From Jidongwangia harbinensis (GTDB taxonomy: Bacteria; Actinomycetota; Actinomycetes; Mycobacteriales; Micromonosporaceae): a stretch of DNA of 64,000 nt. The notes under the pieces were generated by a model. It did not search any database and was not told the DNA's origin. It saw only the letters and a list, made by a program, of their open reading frames with translations. Shown one piece after another: positions 49,417 through 58,115 of the stretch. Position 1 is the first letter of the stretch, and every line of letters starts with the position of its first letter. The position numbers and the translations under genes are program-made. The stretch is from assembly GCF_020216025.1 (NCBI RefSeq), contig NZ_JAIWNC010000046.1, positions 1-64,000 on the forward strand, written 5' to 3'.

Positions 49417-50844
49417 TCAACCTCCGGCGGTGCCGCCGTCCGCGTTTCCGCCACCGCCGTCGTTTCCGCCGTCGCTGTCCGGGTTTCCCGGCGGTGTCGT
49501 GGTGGTCGTGGTCTGCGTCGGCGGGGTCGTCGTCGTGGTCTGCGTGGTCGGGGTCGTGGTCGGCGGGGTCGTCGTGGTGGGCGGGGTGGTCGGCGTGGTG
49601 GTCGGGGGCGGCGTGGTGGTGCGGGTCGGCCGGGGCGCCTCGCCGTTCGGCCGGGTGGTCCGCCGGGTCTCCTCGTCCGACGGAGGCGGCGCGGCCGGCA
49701 CCTCCGGCTCGGCGCTCTCGGTCGGCTCGGCCGGCGTGGTGGCGGCCGGGGTGACCGGCGGGTTGTCGCCGTCGTTGTCGCCGAGGACCAGGGCGAACGC
49801 GAGGCCGGTCGCGGTCAGGATCAGGGCGATGACGGTCAGCAGCACGGCCAGCTGGGCACGGGACCGCCGGGCCGCCGACGGCCTCGGCGGCGGAGCGGAG
49901 TGCCGGGGTACGGGCGTCGTGGGCGCCGCCGCGGCAGCGACCGGCGCCGCGGTCAGCACGGTCCGGGTCAGGCCGGTCCCGGTGACCCCGGGGGTGACCG
50001 TGGTGGTGGCGTCCGTGGCGACCGCGGCCAGGGCGGCGTCGGCGAACTCGGCGGCGCTTTCGAACCGGTCCTCCGGATGCTTCGCCATCGCCCGGGTGAT
50101 CAGTTCGCGGACCGCGAGCGGCACCTCGTCCGGCAGCGGCTCCGGGTCCTCGTCCAGGTGCCGCAGCGCCACCTGCAGCGCGTTGTCGCCGTCGAACGGC
50201 GGATGGCCGGCGATGCAGTGGTACGCCACCGCGCCCAGCGCGTAGATGTCCGTGGCCGGCGTGACGTTGCCCTTGGCGACCTGCTCGGGTGCCATGTAGA
50301 GCGCGGTGCCGACGATCGCGTTGAGGCCGGTCACGCTGGTCACCGCGGCGGACCGGGCGACCCCGAAGTCGACCAGGATCACCGCGCCGGTGGGCTTGAC
50401 GATGAGGTTGCCGGGCTTGACGTCGCGGTGCACCGTGCCGTTCAGGTGCGCGGCATGCAGGGCGTCGCCGGCCTGGGCGACGATCGACATGGTCTCCTCG
50501 ACGCTGAGCCGGCCGGCCTCCTTGAGCCGGGTGGACAGCGGTTCGCCCTCGACGTACGCCATCACCAGGTAGGCGCACTGCTCCTCGTCCGCGGAGTCGC
50601 CGGCGCTGGCGTAGTCGTAGACCTCGACCACGCCGGGATGCCGGAACGCGGCCATCATCCGGGCCTCGCCGTAGAACCGCGCGGCGAACTCCGGGTCGGT
50701 CATCATCGCCGAGCGCAGCACCTTGACCGCGACGATGCGGCCGAGCACCACGTCGGTGCCCTTCCACACGTCGCCCATACCGCCCGTGGCGATGCGCTCG
50801 TCCAACCGGTAACGGTTGTCCAGCAGGTGTCCGGCATCCAGCAC
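49417..50844 (-). CDS. Membrane Ser/Thr protein kinase (PknB type) with Thr/Pro-rich exterior
   Basis: 475 aa. The kinase domain spans about 12-275: ATGGMGDVWKG (glycine loop), IVAVKVLRS (Lys), HRDVKPGN (catalytic loop), VDFGVA (DFG) and GTALYMAPEQ (activation segment end). All catalytic residues are intact. A Pro/Ala juxtamembrane stretch leads to a membrane segment at about 330-352. The outside consists of an 120-residue Thr/Pro/Gly-rich tail without PASTA repeats, so cell-wall sensing is less obvious. It is monocistronic. Confidence 0.92.
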   Translation of the reverse strand: MLDAGHLLDNRYRLDERIATGGMGDVWKGTDVVLGRIVAVKVLRSAMMTDPEFAARFYGEARMMAAFRHPGVVEVYDYASAGDSADEEQCAYLVMAYVEGEPLSTRLKEAGRLSVEETMSIVAQAGDALHAAHLNGTVHRDVKPGNLIVKPTGAVILVDFGVARSAAVTSVTGLNAIVGTALYMAPEQVAKGNVTPATDIYALGAVAYHCIAGHPPFDGDNALQVALRHLDEDPEPLPDEVPLAVRELITRAMAKHPEDRFESAAEFADAALAAVATDATTTVTPGVTGTGLTRTVLTAAPVAAAAAPTTPVPRHSAPPPRPSAARRSRAQLAVLLTVIALILTATGLAFALVLGDNDGDNPPVTPAATTPAEPTESAEPEVPAAPPPSDEETRRTTRPNGEAPRPTRTTTPPPTTTPTTPPTTTTPPTTTPTTQTTTTTPPTQTTTTTTPPGNPDSDGGNDGGGGNADGGTAGG

Positions 50845-50924
50845 CAGCGGACCTTATCTGATCGGGGCCGTCGTCATGCGCGACGGCAGACCTGAGTGAC
50901 GCTCAACTGTACAAAGCGGAAGCC

Positions 50925-51500
50925 TTACCTGCGGTGCAGCGGGGGCACCCTGCGGCCGGCCGCCGAATCGCTGATCAACTGGGCCAGCCGGCGTTCCCGG
51001 GTGTCCGCCCGCTTCGCGCTGACCACCCAGTGCACGGCCGCCCGGCGGTAGGACGGCGCCTGGCTTCGGAACCACTCCCAGGCCGCCGCGTCCGCCTGCA
51101 GCCGCTGCTCCTGGTCCGGGCTGAGCACGGCGTCCGCGGGCTGCTCGTACGAGTACGTCGCCACCCGATCGGGGCGGCGCTGCTCGAACGCCCGGATCCC
51201 GGCCGGGTGCATCAGCCCCTGCTCGGTGAGCCGCGCCACGGTGGCCACGTTCACCGCGCTCCACACGCTGCCGGTGCGCCGCGGGGTGAAGCGGACCTGG
51301 TAGCGCTGGTCGTCGATGCGGCGGCCGACGCTGTCGATCCAGCCGAAGCACAACGCCTGCTCGATCGCCTCGGCATGGGTGACACCGGTCCGGCCGCTGC
51401 CCTTCTTCCAGTAGCCGACCAGCAGCTCCGGCTGGTCCTCGTGGTGCCGTTCGAACCAGGCACGCAACTCCGCCGAGGAGGCGAAGAACACAGGTTCCAT
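50925..51500 (-). CDS. YdeI/OmpD-associated family protein
   Basis: 191 aa, soluble. FFASSAELRAWFERHHEDQP and VGYWKKGSGRTGVTHAEAIE then ALCFGWIDSVGRRIDDQRY are the hallmark motifs of the YdeI family. The C-terminal half contains WSAVNVATVARL, FRSQAPSYRR and VVSAKRADTRERRL, also typical. The molecular role is unknown; a Bacillus member is needed for resistance to cationic antimicrobial peptides. There is no operon partner. Confidence 0.88.
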   Translation of the reverse strand: MEPVFFASSAELRAWFERHHEDQPELLVGYWKKGSGRTGVTHAEAIEQALCFGWIDSVGRRIDDQRYQVRFTPRRTGSVWSAVNVATVARLTEQGLMHPAGIRAFEQRRPDRVATYSYEQPADAVLSPDQEQRLQADAAAWEWFRSQAPSYRRAAVHWVVSAKRADTRERRLAQLISDSAAGRRVPPLHRR

Positions 51501-51557
51501 CCGGACAGCGTAGGGCCGCCGGGCGGCAAAGGGCTCCGCCCGGCGGCCGGACCGGAG

Positions 51558-52064
51558 TCAGCTCTCCTGCGCGCTGGTGGCCGGGGTCACGATGACCGCG
51601 GTCTCCGCGAGTTCCAGTTCCTCCTGCTCGGCCTGCCGCTCGAGCGCGGCCCGGGCGGCCGAGGCGGCGGCCCAGCCGACCGCCACGCCGATCAGGCCGG
51701 CGCCCACGATCAGGCCCCACGGGAGGCCAGGCTTCTGGCCGGCCAGCGCGTTGGCGGCCGCGTTCGCCCGGGTCCACGCCTCGTCGGCCACCGAGTTCAC
51801 CTTGGTGCCGGCCAGGTTCGCCAACTTGGCGCTCTGGCGGTTCGTCCGCTTCGCGAGCTTCGTGCTCTTTCGACCCGCGCGATTTGCCAGCTTCGTGCCT
51901 CTACGGCTGGCCTCGCCGGCCAGGCTGGCCGCGGTGGTGCTGGTCACGTCGACCGTGTGCCGGCCGGCCTCACGCGCGCTGTCGCCGGCCGAGGCCACGG
52001 CGGACGACAGGTAGTCCCACGCCTGGGCGGCCGTGCGCTCGGCTCTACTGGTACGGGAAAACAT
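51558..52064 (-). CDS. Basic helical protein with one membrane segment
   Basis: 168 aa. A central Lys/Arg-rich stretch (about 52-92) contains three degenerate repeats (TKLANRAGRKS, TKLAKRTNRQS, AKLANLAGTKV), probably a DNA- or lipid-facing helix. A membrane segment lies at about 115-137 (WGLIVGAGLIGVAVGWAAAS), followed by a short acidic tail. It looks like actinobacterial hypothetical proteins upstream of stress-related STAS genes. I do not recognise a family. Confidence 0.6.
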   Translation of the reverse strand: MFSRTSRAERTAAQAWDYLSSAVASAGDSAREAGRHTVDVTSTTAASLAGEASRRGTKLANRAGRKSTKLAKRTNRQSAKLANLAGTKVNSVADEAWTRANAAANALAGQKPGLPWGLIVGAGLIGVAVGWAAASAARAALERQAEQEELELAETAVIVTPATSAQES

Positions 52065-52264
52065 CCGTCCTACCTCCTGCTCGCCGGTACTGGTTCTACC
52101 CCTGCCCGGACCGGCGGAACGGCAAACGTGGCCCGGGGCGCGCCGATGTGTCGGCTGTGGACAGCATCACGTCGGTAAAAACGCTCGACATACCTGGGTA
52201 GGCTGGGGCCGGTTCAGATGACGTACACAGGCATCTGTCAGGTTCGGTGACTAGCGTTGAGGCA

Positions 52265-52288
52265 GTTTCACCGAACCCCGTGGGGGTA
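52265..52288 (+). promoter_or_regulatory. SigB/SigF-type promoter of the STAS gene
   Basis: GTTT (52265-52268) is followed after 15 nt by GGGTA (52284-52288). This fits the GTTT-N14-16-GGGTAT consensus of general-stress sigma factors of the SigB/SigF group. It lies 63 nt upstream of the start codon. Confidence 0.6.
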
Positions 52289-52351
52289 GTCAACGCCGCC
52301 CCCGACGAGTAGACGCCCGGGGCACGCCCCGGGTGGGTGGAGGTAAGAGGC

Positions 52352-52720
52352 GTGACGCTGTCGATAACGACATCGACGCTTGCTGACGGTGGTGTGGAGG
52401 TCGCACCCGCGGGCGAGATCGACGTCGAGAACGCGTACGAGATCCGGGACACCGTGGCCGCGCAGCTCGCGGCCGGCCGGCCCAGCCGCATCGAGCTCAA
52501 CATGGAGCGCGTCAGTTTCATCGACTCCACCGGCATCACCGCCCTCGTCGGTGCCTTCCAGCTCGCCAGCATCAGCAGCGTGAAACTCGTGGTCACCCGT
52601 CCGAGCCGGTTCGCGCACCGCCAGCTCTGGATCACCGGCCTGCTCGGCCTGTTCGGCAATCCGGAACCCTGTCCCGACTGCGTCGACCCCACCGGGCAGC
52701 CCGCCGTGTCGGGCGCCTGA
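52352..52720 (+). CDS. STAS-domain anti-anti-sigma factor
   Basis: 122 aa from the GTG at 52352, with GGAGGT at 52339-52344 and AGAGG closer. The STAS fold fills about 1-100: VEVAPAGEIDVENAYEIRDTV, then FIDSTGITALVGAF with the phosphorylatable Ser-Thr pair in the DST motif. Phosphorylation by an anti-sigma kinase normally releases the sigma factor. A short cysteine-containing tail (EPCPDCVDP) is extra. No partner RsbW-like gene lies here. The upstream SigB-like promoter suggests autoregulation. Confidence 0.88.
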   Translation: MTLSITTSTLADGGVEVAPAGEIDVENAYEIRDTVAAQLAAGRPSRIELNMERVSFIDSTGITALVGAFQLASISSVKLVVTRPSRFAHRQLWITGLLGLFGNPEPCPDCVDPTGQPAVSGA

Positions 52721-52786
52721 CCGCCGGTGACCGTTACGTTAAGCCTTGATGATCCGGCTTGATGCCGTGCTGTCCGGTAGGGAATA

Positions 52787-53677
52787 GTGCGGCCCGTGGC
52801 GCGACTCCCGCTCGGCACCCCCATCCTGGGGCGGTACGTCCTGATGAGGGCGATCGGCCAGGGCGGTGTCTCGACCGTGTATTCGGCGGTCGACGCCCAT
52901 CGCGGCCGCCGGCTCGCGGTGAAGGTGCTGGCCCCCACGATGGCCGACGACCCCGGCGCCCGCGACGACGTCCGGCGTGAGGCGCTGATCACCCACCGGT
53001 TGCGCCACCCCGGCGTGCCGCGGGTCTTCGAGTACGGCGACGCGCCGCTGCCGGACGGCACCGTGGTGCCGTACGTCGTGCTGGAACTGCTCTCCGGCGT
53101 CCCGCTCACCGAGAAGTTGGCCGGCGGGCCGCTGGACTGGCCGGAGGCGGTCCGCATCGCGGCCAGCGTGGCCGACGTGCTGGCCGTCGCCCACCGCCGC
53201 GGCGTGGTCCACCGCGACCTCACCGCCCGGAACGTGATGATCACCGCGAACGGTGTGAAGATCATCGACTTCGGGCTGGCCACCGCGGCGCTGCGGGACG
53301 TCAACGCCGTCACCGGCCCGTTGGTGATCCGGTCCCACCAGCCGCGCGGGGTGCTCCCGACGCACCCGAAGACCCAGTTCGCGCACCCCGCCGACGACGT
53401 CTACACGCTCGGCGTGCTGCTCTACGAGATGCTGGTCGGGCACTCACCGTACCCCCGGGCGGTGGCCGCCACCATCCTCGCCTCGGGCCGCGCCGGCCAC
53501 CTCGCGCCCACCCCCGTGCTCGCGGTCCCGGGCCTGGCCGGCGAGGTGCGCGACCTGGTCCGCGCCTGCATGGCGAAGAACCCGGCGGACCGCCCGGCCA
53601 GCGCGGACGTCGCGCTCGCGCTGTGGTCGGTGCTGCACCACACCGGGGTACGCCTGCTGGAACCCTCCTACAACTGA
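52787..53677 (+). CDS. Soluble Ser/Thr protein kinase
   Basis: 296 aa from a GTG at 52787. The kinase domain fills the protein: IGQGGVSTVY (Gly loop), LAVKVLAP (Lys), HRDLTARN (catalytic loop), IIDFGLA (DFG). The Lys usually after HRDL is Thr here and the motif resembles HRDLAARN of tyrosine kinases. The APE motif is not clear. There is no membrane segment. The nearby STAS gene could be a substrate. The 3' end overlaps the convergent LmbE gene by 10 nt. Confidence 0.88.
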   Translation: MRPVARLPLGTPILGRYVLMRAIGQGGVSTVYSAVDAHRGRRLAVKVLAPTMADDPGARDDVRREALITHRLRHPGVPRVFEYGDAPLPDGTVVPYVVLELLSGVPLTEKLAGGPLDWPEAVRIAASVADVLAVAHRRGVVHRDLTARNVMITANGVKIIDFGLATAALRDVNAVTGPLVIRSHQPRGVLPTHPKTQFAHPADDVYTLGVLLYEMLVGHSPYPRAVAATILASGRAGHLAPTPVLAVPGLAGEVRDLVRACMAKNPADRPASADVALALWSVLHHTGVRLLEPSYN

Positions 53678-54432
53678 TCCGCCCACGGCGGCGGACCGGT
53701 GAAGGCCAGCTGGTAGACCTCGAAGAGCACCGCCTCGGCGACGCCCAGCGCCGGGCCGCCCATCCGCGCCATCCAGGTCAGCATCGGACCCGGCTCCGGG
53801 CCGCCCGCGCCCAGGCCCTTGGTGTACTCGGCGTGCGCCTCCAGCGAGGCGATCCCGCGCCGCAGCGGCTCCCCGGTCACGTCCACCGCGTGGGTCGGCC
53901 GCTCCGCGCCGGCGAACGCCACCAGCCGTACCCCGCCCCACGGCTCCAGACCCTCGTCCAGCAGCTCCGGGAAGATCCACCGGTTGCCGGCGTCCCGGGC
54001 CGCGTCCAGCGTCGCCAGCCCGACCACCCGGTGGTCCGCCTGATTCGGCATGCCGCCCATCATCCGGACCGTGAACGCCCCGGAGACGATCACCTCGGGG
54101 CGGTGCCGGCGGATCGCCCGGGCGATGTCCCGGCGCAGGTCCAGGCCGTACTCCACCACGCCGTCCCGGTGGTCCAGGAACTCCACCACGTCGACGCCCA
54201 CCTCCCGGGCGCCCGCGCGTTCCTCCTGCTCCCGCAGCGGCGCCGCCTGCGCCGGGTGGATGCCGTCGATGCCCGCCTCGCCGCGGGTCGCGAGCAGGTA
54301 CGTCACCTGCTTGCCCTGGGTGGTCCAGCGGGCGACCGCGGACGCCGTGCCGTACTCGATGTCGTCGGGATGCGCCGCCACCGCGAGGCACCGTTCCCAG
54401 TCCTCAGGCAGCGCGGGCAGCAACTCAGTCAT
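53668..54432 (-). CDS. PIG-L/LmbE family deacetylase
   Basis: 254 aa from an ATG at 54432. AVAAHPDDIEYG near residue 20 is the zinc-binding AHPDD motif. RGEAGIDGIHP follows. NQADHRVVGLATLDAARD holds the third zinc histidine. The family deacetylates N-acetylglucosaminyl-inositol (MshB), mycothiol conjugates (Mca) or antibiotic precursors. Distance from MshB-type motifs makes the substrate uncertain. It is divergent from the HSL-like esterase, 19 nt away. Confidence 0.88.
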   Translation of the reverse strand: MTELLPALPEDWERCLAVAAHPDDIEYGTASAVARWTTQGKQVTYLLATRGEAGIDGIHPAQAAPLREQEERAGAREVGVDVVEFLDHRDGVVEYGLDLRRDIARAIRRHRPEVIVSGAFTVRMMGGMPNQADHRVVGLATLDAARDAGNRWIFPELLDEGLEPWGGVRLVAFAGAERPTHAVDVTGEPLRRGIASLEAHAEYTKGLGAGGPEPGPMLTWMARMGGPALGVAEAVLFEVYQLAFTGPPPWADQL

Positions 54433-54437
54433 GCCGC

Positions 54438-54443
54438 TACTGT
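54438..54443 (+). promoter_or_regulatory. -10 box for a leaderless esterase mRNA
   Basis: TACTGT lies 8 nt before the ATG at 54452. There is no ribosome-binding site. Confidence 0.45.
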
Positions 54444-54451
54444 GCACCCCG

Positions 54452-55330
54452 ATGGACCTCTCCCGCCTCCACTTCCAGGCCCGTGTCGCGATGCAGACTC
54501 AGCACCGGGTACCGCTCACCGTCGCCCGCCTCGCGGAGGTGCGGCGCAGCATGGTCGACGCCGTGCCGGCCGAGGTCGGAACGGGGCCGCAGCTGCACAG
54601 CGTCGCCGACGTGGACGCGGACGGCGTACCCGCCCGGTGGTACCGCACCGGCGCGGCCGACGCGCCCGCGCTGCTCTACGCGCACGGCGGCGGCTGGGTG
54701 CTGGGCGACCTGGACACCCACGACGGGCTGTGCCGGCACCTGGCCGCGGCGAGCGGCTGGTCGGTGCTCGCGGTCGACTACCGGCGCGCCCCGGAACACC
54801 CGTACCCGGCGCCGGTCGACGACGTGGAACGGGCGCTGGGCTGGCTGCGGCGCGCGGCCCCCCGGGTGGCGGTGGGCGGTGACTCCGCGGGCGCGCATCT
54901 CGCCGCGGTGGTGGCGCGCCGGGCCCGGGACGCCGGCCTCCCGGTCGCCGCGCAGGTGCTGATCTGCCCGGCGCTCGACCCCGCCATGGCCTACCCCGAC
55001 CTGGACGACTACGGGCTGCACACCGACGAGATGCGGTTCTTCTGGGACGCGTTCGCGCCGCCCGGGGTGGACCGGGCGGACCCCGACCTGAACCCGCTGG
55101 CCGCCGACCCGGCCGGGCTGCCGCCGGCCGTGGTGGTCACCGCCGAGCTGGACATTCTGCGCGACGAGGGGGAGCGGTACGCGGCCCGGCTGCAGGCCGC
55201 CGGGGTACCCGTCGTGTGCGCCCGCTACCAGGGCGTCAACCACAACTTCGTCCGCAAGCTCGCGCTGTTCGACGCCGCGCACGCCGCGGTCGGCCAGATC
55301 GCCGGTGCGCTGCGCCGGCTGTCGGTGTGA
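54452..55330 (+). CDS. Alpha/beta hydrolase, HSL (lipase/esterase) family
   Basis: 292 aa. YAHGGGWVLGDLDTHD carries the HGGG oxyanion motif (about 74-80). VAVGGDSAGAHLAA is the GDSAG nucleophile elbow (about 145-158). The catalytic Asp (AELDILRDEG) and His (GVNHNFVRK) follow. All catalytic residues are intact. Such enzymes hydrolyse short-chain esters or lactones. A cap helix bundle occupies residues 1-45. It converges on surE with 4 nt between stops. Confidence 0.9.
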   Translation: MDLSRLHFQARVAMQTQHRVPLTVARLAEVRRSMVDAVPAEVGTGPQLHSVADVDADGVPARWYRTGAADAPALLYAHGGGWVLGDLDTHDGLCRHLAAASGWSVLAVDYRRAPEHPYPAPVDDVERALGWLRRAAPRVAVGGDSAGAHLAAVVARRARDAGLPVAAQVLICPALDPAMAYPDLDDYGLHTDEMRFFWDAFAPPGVDRADPDLNPLAADPAGLPPAVVVTAELDILRDEGERYAARLQAAGVPVVCARYQGVNHNFVRKLALFDAAHAAVGQIAGALRRLSV

Positions 55331-55334
55331 CCGG

Positions 55335-56177
55335 TCAGAGCGCCGGGGACTGCACCCGGATCGACTCCAGGTTCAGGCGTACGTCGGTGGCCTCGCCGGG
55401 CGCCCGGATCGGCGTCACCACCGCGTAGTTGTCGGCCAGCGCGGCCAGGTCGGTGTCCGGCTCGAGGGCCTCCTCGGCGGCCTGCACCGCGGTCCGGACG
55501 AAGCCTTCGCCCGCCTCCGCGATGCTCACCTGGACCTGGCCGAACCGGGCCAGCCGGGCCCGGCGCAGCCCGCGGATCCCGTCGCAGTGCAGGTCCGGGA
55601 CGTTCAGATTGAGCACGGTGCCGGGCGGCGTGTGGGTCAGCGTGGGCAGCAGCTGCACGGCCAGGTTCGCCGCGCTGTCCCAGTGCCGCTGCTCGTCGTC
55701 CACCTTGTCGAGGTCGGCGATCGCCGCGCCGCCGCTGGACGAACTGGCCGCGGCCGGGGTGAGCACGTCCAGCGAGACGGCCAGCCCGCGCAGGCCGGCG
55801 TGCGAGGCGGTCAGGGTGGCGCCGACGGTACCGGAGTGGATCACCGCGGCCCCCGCGTTGGCGCCCCGGTTGATGCCGGACAGCACCACGGTCGGCACCG
55901 CGCCGAACGCCTCCCGCAGCGCCAGCAGCACGATGAACGCCGGGGAGGCCGCGACCGCGTACGCCGGGATGTTGCGCGCCCCGGTCAGTTCCCGCGGCTC
56001 CACCACGATCTTGCCGTCCTTCTCCACCGCGGTCATCGCGGCGCTGCTCCCGCTGGCCTCGGTGAGCGGCGCGGCGACCACGACGTCGTATCCGGCGCGC
56101 TGCGCGGCCCGGGCCAGCCACCGGATGCCCGGCGCCTCGATCCCGTCGTCGTTGGTGATCAGGATGCGTTCGCTCAT
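55335..56177 (-). CDS. surE: 5'/3'-nucleotidase SurE
   Basis: 280 aa. ILITNDDGIEAPG near the start is the metal-binding NDDG motif. APLTEASGSSAAMT and VLSGINRGANAG (with the Asn metal ligand) follow, then HSGTVGATLTASHAG. This is complete SurE. It removes phosphate from nucleoside monophosphates and short polyphosphates. The ATG directly follows the stop of a PfkB kinase gene with no gap, so the two are co-translated; that pairing is uncommon. Confidence 0.93.
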   Translation of the reverse strand: MSERILITNDDGIEAPGIRWLARAAQRAGYDVVVAAPLTEASGSSAAMTAVEKDGKIVVEPRELTGARNIPAYAVAASPAFIVLLALREAFGAVPTVVLSGINRGANAGAAVIHSGTVGATLTASHAGLRGLAVSLDVLTPAAASSSSGGAAIADLDKVDDEQRHWDSAANLAVQLLPTLTHTPPGTVLNLNVPDLHCDGIRGLRRARLARFGQVQVSIAEAGEGFVRTAVQAAEEALEPDTDLAALADNYAVVTPIRAPGEATDVRLNLESIRVQSPAL

Positions 56178-57101
56178 CTAGTCCGCCTTGATCGGGGTCA
56201 GGTCGACCCGCTCGGTGAGTACCCGGACCGCGTCGGCGTGGCCGGTGCCGAGGCCGTGCCGGGTGACGTTGAGTGCGCCGGCGGCCGCGCCGGTGCGGAC
56301 CGCCTGGGCCAGGTCGCCGCCGCGGGCCAGGGTGGCCGCGACGCCGGCGGTCATCGAGTCGCCGGCGCCACGTGTCTCGGCGGGTGCCAGTGTCGGCATG
56401 CCGACCTCGTACACCCGGTCGTCGATCAGCGCGTACGCCCCCGCGTCGCTGCGCGAGACCAGTGCCGTCCCGGCGCCGTCGGTGTGCAGCCGGTGGAGCG
56501 CCTTGATCAGCTCGCCGGGGGAGTCGTCGGCGGCCCGGCCGTCCGCGATGAGTTCCTCGTGGCTCACCTTCACCACGTGCAGCCCGGCCTCCAGCACCGC
56601 GGCCAGGTGGTCGCCGGACAGGTCGGCGATCACCCGGCAGCCGTTCGCGCCGAGGTCGCCGGCGAGCCGCCGGTACACGTCCGGACCGATCACCGAGGGG
56701 TGCGCCGGCCCGCTCAGCACCGCCACGCCGGCCCGCAGGCCCTCCGCCAGGGCCAGGCTGTACAGCTCGTCCAGGACGTGCCGGGACAGCGGGACGCCGG
56801 GCTGCTCGGCGATCTCCTCGCGGCTGCCGCTGCGCCGGTCGTGCACGTACCACCCACTGCCGGAACCGCGGTGCACGGTCCGCACCGTGACGCCCTCGAA
56901 CGCGAGCAGCGGCTCCAGCACCGCGCCGACCTCGCCGCCGACCGCGGCCACCAGAGTGACCTCGGCGCCCAGCGAGGTGATCATGCGGGTCTGCCAGATG
57001 CCCTGCCCGCCGGGGTGGACGTGCAGCTCCGGCTGGTCGTGCTGCTGCTCGATGGTCACCGTCAGCTGGGGGGCCGGAGCGAACACCATGACCGCACTCA
57101 T
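56178..57101 (-). CDS. PfkB-family carbohydrate kinase (1-phosphofructokinase-like)
   Basis: 307 aa, starting at the ATG at 57101. The N-terminus has the FAPAPQLTVTIEQ pattern of the FruK/LacC branch and HPGGQGIWQTRM in place of PGGKGxNxA. The C-terminal signature is ETRGAGDSMTAGVAA with the catalytic Asp in GAGDS. VVKVSHEELIAD is the typical NxxE region (here S-H-E-E). It should phosphorylate a sugar phosphate or nucleoside; which one is not clear. It is directly adjacent to surE, which might reverse or regulate its products. Confidence 0.87.
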   Translation of the reverse strand: MSAVMVFAPAPQLTVTIEQQHDQPELHVHPGGQGIWQTRMITSLGAEVTLVAAVGGEVGAVLEPLLAFEGVTVRTVHRGSGSGWYVHDRRSGSREEIAEQPGVPLSRHVLDELYSLALAEGLRAGVAVLSGPAHPSVIGPDVYRRLAGDLGANGCRVIADLSGDHLAAVLEAGLHVVKVSHEELIADGRAADDSPGELIKALHRLHTDGAGTALVSRSDAGAYALIDDRVYEVGMPTLAPAETRGAGDSMTAGVAATLARGGDLAQAVRTGAAAGALNVTRHGLGTGHADAVRVLTERVDLTPIKAD

Positions 57102-57162
57102 GTCCCAATTTTCACTGATGTTCTGCGATGCCGCGCGCCGTTCGGCGAACTGTCCTCCCGGC

Positions 57163-58074
57163 TCACCAGCCGACCGGTGTGCACCGCCCGGCGCCGACCG
57201 GCTCCACCTGGAGCGTGGCGTGGTCGATCGAGAAGTCCTCGTGGAGTGCGTCGCGGGCACTGGCGAGCACCGCGCCGAGTTCGGCGTCCGGGTCCAGGCT
57301 GAGGTGGGCCGAGGCCACGTCCATGCCCGAGGTGAGCGTCCAGACGTGCAGGTCGTGCACGTCGCAGACGCCGGGGACCGCGGCGAGGCGGTCGCGCACC
57401 GTGCCCACGTCCAGGTGGCGGGGTGCGGCCTGGACCAGGATGCGGACGGCGGACCGGCCGAGCGCGAACGTCCGGGGCAGGATCATCAGCGCCACGAGCA
57501 CCGCGACGATCGGGTCCGCGTACGACCAGCCGGTCACCGCGATGATCGCCGCGGCCACGATGACGCCGACCGAGCCCAGCAGGTCGCCCAGGACCTCCAG
57601 GTAGGCGCCGCGCACGTTGATGCTCTCCCGGGCACCGTCCCGGAGCAGCGCGAACGCCACCAGGTTGACCAGCAGGCCGCCGGTCGCGACCAGCAGCATC
57701 CAGCCGGCCGGCACGTCCGGCGGGTCGGTGAACCGGCGGGCCGCCTCGATCAGCACGTAGACCGCCACGCCGGTGAGCAGCAGCGCGTTCGCCAGCGCGG
57801 CGAGCACCTCGAGCCGGTAGAGGCCGAAGGTGCGCTGCGAATCGGTGCCCGCCCGGCCGGCCGCGGTGATGGCGGCGAGCGCCATCGCGATGCCGAGCAC
57901 GTCGGTGAACATGTGGCCGGCGTCGGAGAGCAACGCCAGCGATCCGGTGACCAGCGCGGCCACCGCCTCGACGATCATGAACGCGGCGAGCAGTCCCGCC
58001 GCCCACCACAGGCGGATCCGGTGCTGCCCGCCGGCGTGCGCCGCGGAGGCGCCGTGGTCGTGCCCGGCTCCCAT
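57163..58074 (-). CDS. Cation diffusion facilitator (CDF) metal exporter
   Basis: 303 aa. Six membrane segments lie between about 20 and 215. HDHG near the N-terminus is a short His-rich metal-binding piece. LLSDAGHMFTDVLG (membrane helix 2) supplies the HxxxD zinc site and LEVLGDLLGSVGV (helix 5) the second half. The cytoplasmic C-terminal domain (about 215-300) has CDVHDLHVWTLTSG and IDHATLQVE, typical of CzcD/ZitB. It expels Zn2+, Co2+ or Cd2+ in exchange for protons. A possible operator lies in the divergent region upstream. Confidence 0.92.
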   Translation of the reverse strand: MGAGHDHGASAAHAGGQHRIRLWWAAGLLAAFMIVEAVAALVTGSLALLSDAGHMFTDVLGIAMALAAITAAGRAGTDSQRTFGLYRLEVLAALANALLLTGVAVYVLIEAARRFTDPPDVPAGWMLLVATGGLLVNLVAFALLRDGARESINVRGAYLEVLGDLLGSVGVIVAAAIIAVTGWSYADPIVAVLVALMILPRTFALGRSAVRILVQAAPRHLDVGTVRDRLAAVPGVCDVHDLHVWTLTSGMDVASAHLSLDPDAELGAVLASARDALHEDFSIDHATLQVEPVGAGRCTPVGW

Positions 58075-58115
58075 GCCTCAACCCTCCGTCGCGGCGTTTG
58101 ACCCCGGCCAATATA

